Below are positions 56,580 to 64,000 of a DNA stretch of 64,000 nt, piece after piece; the stretch's first letter is position 1, and the number at the start of each line of letters is the position of its first letter. Under the pieces are notes generated by a model. It had not been told where the DNA came from and made no database searches. It saw nothing but the letters and a program-made list of their open reading frames with translations. This DNA comes from Fagopyrum homotropicum. Its lineage: Eukaryota; Streptophyta; Magnoliopsida; Caryophyllales; Polygonaceae. Both the position numbers and the translations under genes were made by a program. The DNA lies in NCBI GenBank assembly GCA_033239125.1, contig BSWB01000004.1:59581501-59645500 (forward strand), read 5' to 3'.

Positions 56580-58005
56580 AGTAGCTATGACATTATCGCT
56601 AATGGCTTAGACTAGAGCAACATCAGCTATAGGACGGGGAAGAGGTAGACCACCTCTCTCTCCGGTAATCGTAAGTCGTTAACGAGTTGGTGGACCTCCA
56701 GTCGCGAGTGGTCGGGATTAAGTCCCCATTGTTGAAGTCGCCAGAGCGGAAGACCAAGTTATGAAAGACATTGAGAATGTAATTTCCATGGTTGTCGGCA
56801 ACGTGTGGATCGCATTAAGGAACAAGATAGTTACCCTACTTAGATTGTGGAGTACCCAAGTGGATGATTCAAGTTGCACCTCGATGAAACAACGAGCTTG
56901 AGAAGACATCTAGCGTGTAACAGAAGTGGCGAAGAAAGAAAGACGCTTTCCATATCCTTCGACATCACTCGAGCATGGGAGGTGAAGAGCTAACATCATC
57001 AGCTACTGCATCTACCATTCAAAATTAATGGTTTACCTGTCAGAGATTTTTGTGATACGAGTGCTATGCACTTAATGATTTTTGTCTTATGTGTTGAGCG
57101 TTTGATGTCAGATACAATAGAAGGGATACCCTTTATTATAGGGTTACCCGGTGATAGTAGGGTCAGAGGTACCCGCGAGATACGTGTTTGTCCTATTCAT
57201 TAGGGACTTGTGATTTGCTTGTTGACTTCTTTGTCATGCCGCTAGTGCGTGAGGAAGTCATTCTGGGTATGGATTGGATGGATAGACATCGTTCTGTGTT
57301 AGATGTAGGTAGTAGGACCGTGATAGTCTCTACCGAGTTAGGTCAAATTGAGATTTTCTGAGGTTTGGACCTTGGAAAGACGGGTATGGTTATTAGCACA
57401 GTCCGAGCAGCGAGGTTGATTGCGCAGGGTGCAACCTTCTAGTGTTATGCCATGAAGGAAAGTGAGAGTCCAGCGTTAGAGGACATTCTTGTGGTTTGCG
57501 AGTTTACAGATGTGTTTGCCGAGCCGTCCAGTTTTGCCGCCTCAGAGGAGTGTAGACTTTAGCATCGAGTTGGAGTTTGGTACGAGACCGATCTCAAAGG
57601 CCCTATACCGTATAGCGCCTATAGAGTTGTTAGAGCTGAAGAAGCAACTCGAGGAGTTGGCTGAGAAGGGCTTTATCTGCCCTAGCGTATCCCCATAGGG
57701 AGCACCTGTCCTCTTCGTACGGAAGAAGGAGGGATCATTGAGGTTGTGTATCGAGTACAATGAGCTGAACAAGGTGACCATCAAGAACAAGTATCCTCTT
57801 ACCCCACATCGATGATTTGTTATATCAGCTTCAAGGAGCGACTGTGTTCTCCAAGATCGACTTGCGCTCGGGATATCACGATTTGAGGGTGAGAGAGCAG
57901 GATGTGCATAAGACGGCAATTCGGACTCGGTATGGCCACTATGAGTTCGTAGTGATGCCATTCATGCTCACGAATGCGCCCGCCTTTTTTATGGAGTTTG
58001 ATAGG
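56580..58005 (+). pseudogene. Tekay-like gag/protease remnants and RT N-terminal half
   Basis: Gag traces near 56605 read TRATSAIGRGRGRPPLSPV. A protease-like stretch near 57010-57300 has LPVRDFCDTSAMHLMIF. The RT has LPPQRSVDFSIELEFGTRPI, ELLELKKQLEELAEKGFICP and, after a TAG in place of Trp (57697-57699), GAPVLFVRKKEGSLRLCIEY. FSKIDLRSGYHDLRVREQDV and YEFVVMPFMLTNAPAFFMEF follow in a shifted frame, with the first catalytic Asp. It stops at the G3 insertion, before the catalytic DD pair. Confidence 0.82.
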
Positions 58006-59533
58006 TGATGGAATCACTATCATTTAGGATAGTCTTTAGAGTCTTTTTATTGCATTTGTTTCAGTTTATGCTACTAACTCCTTGGTCTAGAAGGAGAAGA
58101 CTAAAAGAAGCTAAGGAAGGAGTTATAAGCACTTATGAGTGAAGTTCGTTCACGAAGCAAAGCTTCTGTTGCTTCACCGCCCCCGCGGAGCCTTGTCACC
58201 GCCCTGCACGTGACACCTGACTCTGGAGCACTCCCTGCACCTTCGATAGCGCCAGCCACGAAGACGGTCACCGCACCTGCGTCAACCCTTGGCGCCCCTG
58301 CGGTGACTTGCCCTAAAAAAGCGAAGACCAGCGCCCCTGCGTCTTCCCCTATGCCTCTGCCTGTGCCTTAACCTGGGAGCTGGAAGATGAAGAGTCTGTG
58401 TCACTGCCCCTGCGTTGACATTGGGATGCCCCAACGGCTTGGCATAAAAAACGGCAGGAAGTTGAAGAGTAAGACGTTTGAATAGCATTAAAGATCTACC
58501 CCAGCGGAATTGCCTAGCCGCCCCCTGCGGCCATGAAGAAGATCAAACGTTTTTGCCTTCACCGCCCCTGCGGAGCTAAAGGCCGCCCCTACGGATCAAC
58601 GACAGAAGCTTTACTCCGGCTATTTACACCACCTTTATGGCATTAAAGGTGGCTGTTTTGGGCCGGCCATTTACTCCTATTTAGTGTCTTTGGTAGTATA
58701 AATAGTCCATGGTTGATTGCTTGAATCATAAAACTTATTATCCATCATCTTCCACTTAGAATCCAATTTTCTCATCATTTCCATTGTAATGAGTTGCTAA
58801 CTCCCTTGCCACATTGGGTTGGTTTTTAGCGGCGTTGTTACTTTGGTTGTAAGTTTTCTTTAATATAAGTTTTCATTCAGTAATGCTTTGTGTTTCCTTG
58901 ATATCCATTGTCTAATTGCATGTTTTACTATTACTTGAGATTGATCACCTTAGGTTCTAAAGTGCATGCAAAGAACTAGGATTAATAGGTTCCTGGTTCG
59001 GGTCTTTAATCTAGTAGTAAACTTTAAGTAATAACGGGTTGTAATTACTTAAAGAAAAGTAACACAAATATAAAGATAAGGTTAACGGTTTTAATCTATT
59101 CTTTATATCCCTTAGTCTTTATTTGAAAGCTAACTTGTTAATTGTTCTTGTAGGTTTACGGAACATTAACCTGTTAAGTTGTGTTGATGCCGGTTGGCTC
59201 AACACATATATGATCGTGACGGGAGATTACTTGAAAACTTGTAAAGGGAACTCACCAAAGTAGCAATTGCATGCTAAAAATCAACCTAGTGTAGATTCAT
59301 CCATTATTGTCTTACTTGTTGCGTCATTCGTTTTCATAAGTTTTTGTGTACATCAATTCAACCAAAGCCCCCCCCCCCCCTTGTTACTTGTTCTTATAAT
59401 CAATAATCGCATTTAATAAAAACACCTTAACTCTCTTGTGTTCGACCCTTACTTAACCACTATACTTGTTTTAGTGCTAAGTCGGGATTATATTTTGATA
59501 GGGTATAGACGACCATAAAATAACCCTCAGTCA
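58006..59533 (+). repeat. G3 5' LTR (about 1528 bp)
   Basis: It ends CCCTCAGTCA six bases before the primer-binding site. U3 at 58160-58600 is packed with CGCCCCTGCGG-type motifs. The TATA box TATAAATAG is at 58697-58705. A run of twelve C lies near 59368. The left end is inferred from the interrupted RT frame. Confidence 0.75.
58697..58705 (+). promoter_or_regulatory. G3 LTR TATA box
   Basis: TATAAATAG lies about 100 bp after the last U3 CCGCCCCTACGG-type motif. Confidence 0.65.
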
Positions 59534-59538
59534 AATTT

Positions 59539-59556
59539 TGGCGCCGTTGCCGGGGA
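59539..59556 (+). other. G3 primer-binding site, tRNA-Asp
   Basis: TGGCGCCGTTGCCGGGGA is a perfect tRNA-Asp complement, identical to the G2 site. Confidence 0.94.
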
Positions 59557-59609
59557 GTTTAGTGTTTTTATTCTATTGTTATTATTGATTATTGGTTTGA
59601 ACCATTTTT

Positions 59610-60960
59610 ATGGTTCAAACCCGCGCTACTAACTCCGCCTTTGCTTCTTTTGATCTAGAAATTGAGAGGACGCACATCCGGCAACGAAGACAACAACAAC
59701 TCCACCAAGAAATGGCTAATAGTACTCTTCGTCAACTTACTCAGCCCACGTTGGCTCAAAGCCCTCTTGCGGTTACCATACCGGCATTAGGGGAAGGAAT
59801 TAACTTTGAGCTCAAGCCGGGTCTCATCCACTTGCTTCCATCTTTCCATGGGCTAAGTGGTGAAGACCCCATCAAACACCTTGGGAAGTTCCATACCGTG
59901 TGTATGAGCATGAAGCCGGCCAATATTACTGAAGAACAAATCAAGATGAGGGCATTTGGCTTCACACTCAAAGATTCAGCGGATGATTGGTATTAACACC
60001 TTCCATCCGGGAGTATTGACACATGGGAGAACCTCCACAAGGCGTTTTTGGAGAAATACTTCCCAGCCAAGAAGGCGAATAGCTTGAAGAAAGCTATAAG
60101 CAACATCGAGCAAGAGGCGGACGAAACTCTTTATGAGTACTTCAAAAGATTTGCACGCCTCCGATCCAGCTGTCCTTTCCACGGATATTCGACTCAAGAT
60201 CTAGTCTTGTACTTGTACAATGGCTTGCTCGATAATGAAAGGAGGATCGTCGATGCGGCTTGCGGAGGTAACAATCTTAACTCTACCCCTGACCTTGCTT
60301 TTGAAAAATTTCAGGAACTAGCGGAAGGGACCCGAAACATTGGAAGGACTCCTTCCAAGAGAGGTGTTCCTGCTGTGAATTCCTGGAAGAGTGAGATCTC
60401 CACTGAGCTCGCGGAGCTGAAGGAAATGGTAAAGAGACTAACACTTATGGGAATGCCACAATAGCTCAAAGCTTGTGGAGTGTGTGCTGACCCATATTAT
60501 CCAACGGACATGTGCCCACAAGTGCCCACAAGTCCAGGATGACAATGCTGAGGTAAACGCAATAGGTTATGGACAACCACAATAGCAAAGGCCTAGGAAC
60601 GATCCCTATGCGCAGAATTTCATGCCAAACTGGCGTGACCAACAGAATTATCGTTGGAGAGATTAACAAAACCAACAACAGCAGCCCCGACAAAGTAAGT
60701 ATCAAACAATTGAAGATATGTTGCAGGTTTTGACTAAACACTTTGCTACTCATGTCCAAACAACAGAATCTAGCATCAAGAACCTTGAACAACAGGTAAT
60801 TAAGTCAAATGGCAAAAGCTATTTCAAGGACCGAATCAAGACTTTCCGGAGGATTGCCTTCCCAGACATTTATAAACCCCAAGGAGAATGTTGGTGCCCT
60901 AACATTAAGGAGTGGGAAACAAATCCAACAATAACCAGCAAAAGAATCACAAAGTAAACC
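59610..60960 (+). pseudogene. G3 gag
   Basis: The start is the ATG at 59610 (MVQTRATNSAFASFDLEI). The core has FELKPGLIHLLPSFHGLSGE, FTLKDSADDWY and LPSGSIDTWENLHKAFLEKY, with a TAA at 59994-59996. DLVLYLYNGLLDNERRIVDA and AELKEMVKRLTLMGMPQ follow, then TAG at 60462-60464. A knuckle-like CGVCADPYYPTDMC is encoded next. A 10-bp tandem duplication at 60513-60532 shifts the frame. The tail has NAIGYGQPQ, a Gln-rich part and HFATHVQTTESSIKNLEQQV. Confidence 0.86.
60513..60532 (+). repeat. 10-bp tandem duplication in G3 gag
   Basis: TGCCCACAAG occurs twice in tandem and causes a frameshift. Removing one unit brings the downstream NAIGYGQPQ into the gag frame. Confidence 0.9.
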
Positions 60961-61976
60961 TTCTATCGATTTTTCCGCACCCACAACAGCCCTTGCGGCT
61001 GCAACTGCGCCCAACACAGAACAACCGATGCCCCTGCGGCTGGATGTCCCCGCCCTTGCGGTGACAACCCCTGAGCCGCCCCAGCGCTTTCAAGCTGACG
61101 CCCCTACGAAAATCACACCAGAAGGTCCTGCTGAAAGGGATACTTACGTACGGCCTAACATTCCGCCACTGTACTCTGAGAAGCCACCAGCTCCTTTTCC
61201 TGAGGCTTTGAAGTAGAGAAGAATCATTGAGGACAAGGACCTCTTTGAGACATTCTCCAAATGTGAGGTAAACATTCCCCTCCTTAAGTTGGTGAAAAGT
61301 GTTCCTAAGAAGAATGTGAGGTAAACATTCCCCTCCTTAAGGAACTTTTCACTATCAAGAGGAATCAGAAGCCAAAGGGGAAATAGAAAGTGCAAGTGAG
61401 TGAGCATGTGTCGGCAGTTTTCCAACAAAGAATGCCCAAAAAGTGTAGCGATCCGGGCATGGTAAGTATTCCTTGTGTTATAGGTGAAACCCGCTTTGAC
61501 AAAGCAATGCTTGATCTCAGTGCTTCTATCAATGTTTTACCATATTCGATTTACAAATCACTTGGCCTTGGGCCATTAATGGAAACTAGGATTGTAGTAC
61601 AACTTGCTGATAGATCTAATGTGTACCCGAAAGGGATAATTGAAGATGTATTAGTAATGGTAGACAACCTAATATTTCCTGCTGATTTTTTGTAATGGAT
61701 ATGGAAAATGATTCACATGCTGCACCCATTCTATTAGGTAGGCCATTTCTGAAAATGGCTGGGACTAAAATTGATTATGTTAGTGGTAAATTGACCACGG
61801 AGTTTGATGGAGAAGTAGTGGAATTTGACATCTATGATGCAATGAGATTTCCTAGTGATGATCATTCTTTGTGTGCTATTGACATTGTTGAACCTTTTGT
61901 GCAAGATGTTTTTGATAACTCTGGCGTTGATGAATTGAGAAATGTGATTGAGCATGACATTGATGGTTTCAAATAA
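60961..61976 (+). pseudogene. G3 gag-protease linker and aspartic protease
   Basis: The linker at 60975-61115 contains several CGCCCCTGCGG-type DNA motifs, read in differing frames. A 28-bp phrase is repeated at 61261-61288 and 61314-61341 with a frame change. The protease has CVIGETRFDKAMLDLSASIN, where Ser replaces the usual Gly of DLGAS. VVQLADRSNVYPKGIIEDVL follows, then a 1-base loss near 61690. AAPILLGRPFLKMAGTKIDY comes next in the new frame. The segment ends at a TAA at 61974-61976. Confidence 0.84.
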
Positions 61977-62022
61977 GATTATGTATTAACATCTAGCATG
62001 AAAGAGGTCCTAGCCCAATTAG

Positions 62023-63782
62023 ATGGGCATAAAAGGCTACCTATCTCCAAATTTGGCCATTGGGCCCATTTTACTAACCTCAAGCGAGAAGCTTGTTCCA
62101 TCCATAGTGCAGACACCTGAAATAGAATTGAAGGACCTTCCCTCACACCTCAAGTACGTTTTCCTTGCAGAACACAATACCTTGCCGGTGGTCATCTCCA
62201 ACAAGTTGACTACCGGACAAGAAGACAAGTTGGTGAAGGTACTAAAAGAGCACAAGACGGCTCTTGGATGGACTATTGCGGACATCAAAGGGATAAGCCC
62301 TTCCACTTGCATGCGTAGGATTCTACTTGAGGACGAAGCCAAGCCCTCTAGGCAACCTCCCGCCAATGATGGATGTGGTCAAAAAGGAAGTGTTGAAGCT
62401 CCTCCAAGCGGATATGATCTTTCCTATCCCGGATAGCACTTGGGTTAGCCCAACCCAAGTAGTTCCAAAGAAGGGATGCATTACTATGGTGGAAAATAAA
62501 CATGGAGAGATGGTCCCAAGCAAAACACAAACCGGATGGAGAGTTTGCATTGACTACCGCAAGCTCAATAAGGTAACATGGAAAGACCATTTCCCATTAC
62601 CTTTTATTGATCAAATGTTGGAACATCTTGCAGGTCATCAGTACTACTGTTTCCTGGATGGATATTCTGGCTATTTGCAAATAGCCATCGCACCAGAGGA
62701 TCAAGAGAAGACGACGTTCACTTGCCCATTTGGCACTTTTGCATATTGTAGAATGCCATTTGGACTTTGCAACGCACCAGGCACTTTCCAACGGTGCATG
62801 ATAAGTATTTTCTCCGAATACATAGAAAATTTCATTGAAGTCTTCATGGATGATTTTACCGTCCATGGAGATAGTTTTGACGCATGTTTAGGGCATTTGA
62901 AACTTGTTCTCGAAAAATGTGTTGAAACCAATTTAGTTCTTAATTCGGAAAAATGTCATTTCATGGTCAAACAAGGAATTGTGCTAGGACATGTAATATC
63001 CTCAAAAGGGATAGAGGTAGATAAGAAAAAGGTTGATGTTATTCAAAATTTACCTTATCCTACTAATGTTCGGGAAATCCGATCTTTTCTTGGTCATGCA
63101 GGTTTCTACTGACGTTTCATCAAATATTTTTCAAAGATCTCGGCACCCCTATGTGAATTGCTCAAGAAAGATGTCACCTTCATAGTGGATGAGGATTGCA
63201 AGAAAGCTTTCGACACTTTGAAGGCATGTCTCCCCACCGCACCAATTATCCGTTCCCCGGATTGGGAGAAACCTTTTGAAATCATGTGTGACGCCATTGA
63301 CTACACCATCGGAGCTGTCTTAGGACAAAAAGACGGACGGGCCTCCCATGTAATCCATTATGCGTATATGACACTCAATGGAGCGCAAAGGAATTACTCT
63401 AGCACCGAGAAGGAAATGTTGGTGGTGGTTTTTGCCCTTGAGAAATTCCGGCAGTACCTACTTGGGGTAAAGGTAATTATCTTCATTGACCATGCAGCTC
63501 TTAGGTACCTCATGGAAAAGAAGGAGGCAAAGCCAGGATTAATCCGATGGGTGCTTCTTCTAAGTGAGTTTAACCTAGAGATAAGGGACAAGAAGGGGGC
63601 TGAGAACCTGGTGGCCGATCATTTGAGCAGACTAGTGCAAGAGGAGGAAGATCTAGGAAAAGGAAGAGAGATAGCTGGAAGTTTTCCAGACGATACATTT
63701 TACACAACTCTCTGTTGTGTAACCGCCACCGCACCTCACACCAGCCGCCCCTGCGGCTCAGTCTAGGCGCCCCTACGGAATT
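62023..63782 (+). pseudogene. G3 reverse transcriptase and RNase H
   Basis: The lead-in IELKDLPSHLKYVFLAEHNT and GWTIADIKGISPSTCMRRIL is followed by a small deletion near 62355. The RT then runs open to 63112 with PDSTWVSPTQVVPKKG, GWRVCIDYRKLNKVTWKDHF, YYCFLDGYSGYLQIAIAPED, MPFGLCNAPGTFQRCMISIF and FMDDFTVHGDSF, so all three catalytic Asp are present. TGA at 63110-63112 replaces Arg in GFYRRF. RNase H has FEIMCDAIDYTIGAVLGQK, YSSTEKEMLVVVFALEKF, IIFIDHAALRYL and NLVADHLSRL. The frame ends at 63764-63766 inside CCGCCCCTGCGG-type motifs. Confidence 0.9.
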
Positions 63783-64000
63783 GTCGTCAGAGGTTTGTCT
63801 TAAGCTCCAATATTTTAAGCCTTGGTTTGCTGACATTGTGAACTTCATTGTCAGGAAGGAGTATCCTCCAGACTTCACCAAGGCACAACGAGAGAAGGTA
63901 AAGGCTGAAGCTCGACACTACGTTTGGGACGATCCTTACCTTTGGAAGCATTGTAGTGACCAAGTGATCCGGCGTTGCATTCCGGACAATGAGGTACAAT
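63783..64000 (+). pseudogene. G3 integrase N-terminal region (partial)
   Basis: The segment reads LKLQYFKPWFADIVNFIVRK, then EYPPDFTKAQREKVKAEARH and YVWDDPYLWKHCSDQVIRRC. This is the Athila pre-integrase domain. The window ends before the zinc-binding and catalytic parts. Confidence 0.85.

Larger units (their letters stand above)
54834..58005 (+). mobile_element. Tekay-like chromovirus: 5' LTR, gag/protease remnants and partial RT
   Basis: The LTR ends GATTTGGGGCGTTACA at 56354. It is followed by AAG and the primer-binding site TTGGTATCAGAGTC at 56358-56371. The internal region has short gag and protease remains and an RT of Tekay/Del type. The RT is interrupted at about 58005 by the Athila element G3, and the rest of this element is not in the window. 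Confidence 0.8.
58006..64000 (+). mobile_element. Athila G3: separate Athila-type Ty3/gypsy family, cut by window edge
   Basis: The order is LTR, tRNA-Asp primer-binding site, gag, protease, RT, RNase H and the first part of integrase. The proteins are clearly Athila-like but differ from G1/G2. The left boundary (TGATGGAATC) is set by the end of the interrupted Tekay RT and is approximate. The 3' LTR and target duplication are outside the window. Coding has a modest number of stops and small indels. Confidence 0.88.

Overview
The window is plant nuclear DNA, almost certainly repeat-rich heterochromatin of a flowering plant. I found no host protein gene, rRNA or tRNA. Nearly everything from 1 to 5852 and from about 9.8 kb to 64 kb is transposon. 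The lineages seen are chromoviral Ty3/gypsy (CRM-like and Tekay-like), Athila-type Ty3/gypsy primed by tRNA-Asp, Ty1/copia, and a plant L1 LINE with a zf-RVT domain. All coding regions carry stops or frameshifts and are annotated as pseudogenes.

Layout. 1-5852 (-): chromovirus with gag, protease, RT, RNase H and the start of integrase, with its 5' LTR at 5004-5852; it runs off the left edge. 5853-9844: AT-rich DNA holding a three-copy degenerate repeat and a 376-bp Tourist-like MITE expanded by (AT)47. 9845-10488: probable LTR remnant. 10489-54833 (+): one old copia element (Copia A) cut into five pieces by later insertions. These are (a) an L1 LINE at 12997-18004 with a 13-bp target duplication, itself holding a 3' LTR remnant of a second copia; (b) an internally deleted Athila copy at 18769-23203, TSD attag; (c) a Tekay-like solo LTR at 23969-28277 that contains two further solo LTRs; (d) Athila G1, 28601-54309, which holds a Tekay-like solo LTR (37031-39764) and a whole younger relative, Athila G2 (41256-52952, TSD agcgt), inside its 3' LTR. 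From 54834 a Tekay-like element follows, with an odd inverted LTR segment. It is interrupted at about 58006 by a different Athila element, G3, which leaves the window at the right edge.

How the parts relate. G1 keeps protease and integrase but has lost RT/RNase H. G2 keeps protease, most of RT and RNase H but has lost integrase. Both carry a third ORF downstream of pol that resembles the ATHILA ORF-1 family. In both copies that ORF is preceded by a TATA box about 440 bp upstream and a telobox, which suggests its own internal promoter.

The most unusual signal is a short GC-rich inverted repeat, CCTCGACCGAGG and variants. It is scattered through G1 and G2 in the LTR U3 upstream of the TATA box, mid-LTR, in gag and pol linkers (in different reading frames), upstream of the internal TATA box, and in the 3' UTR. 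G3 and the Athila-type solo LTR at 25401-27015 each carry an unrelated inverted-repeat motif of their own (CCGCCCCTGCGG and CCACGGCCGTGG) at comparable positions. This pattern of family-specific motifs is the best candidate here for something not well described.
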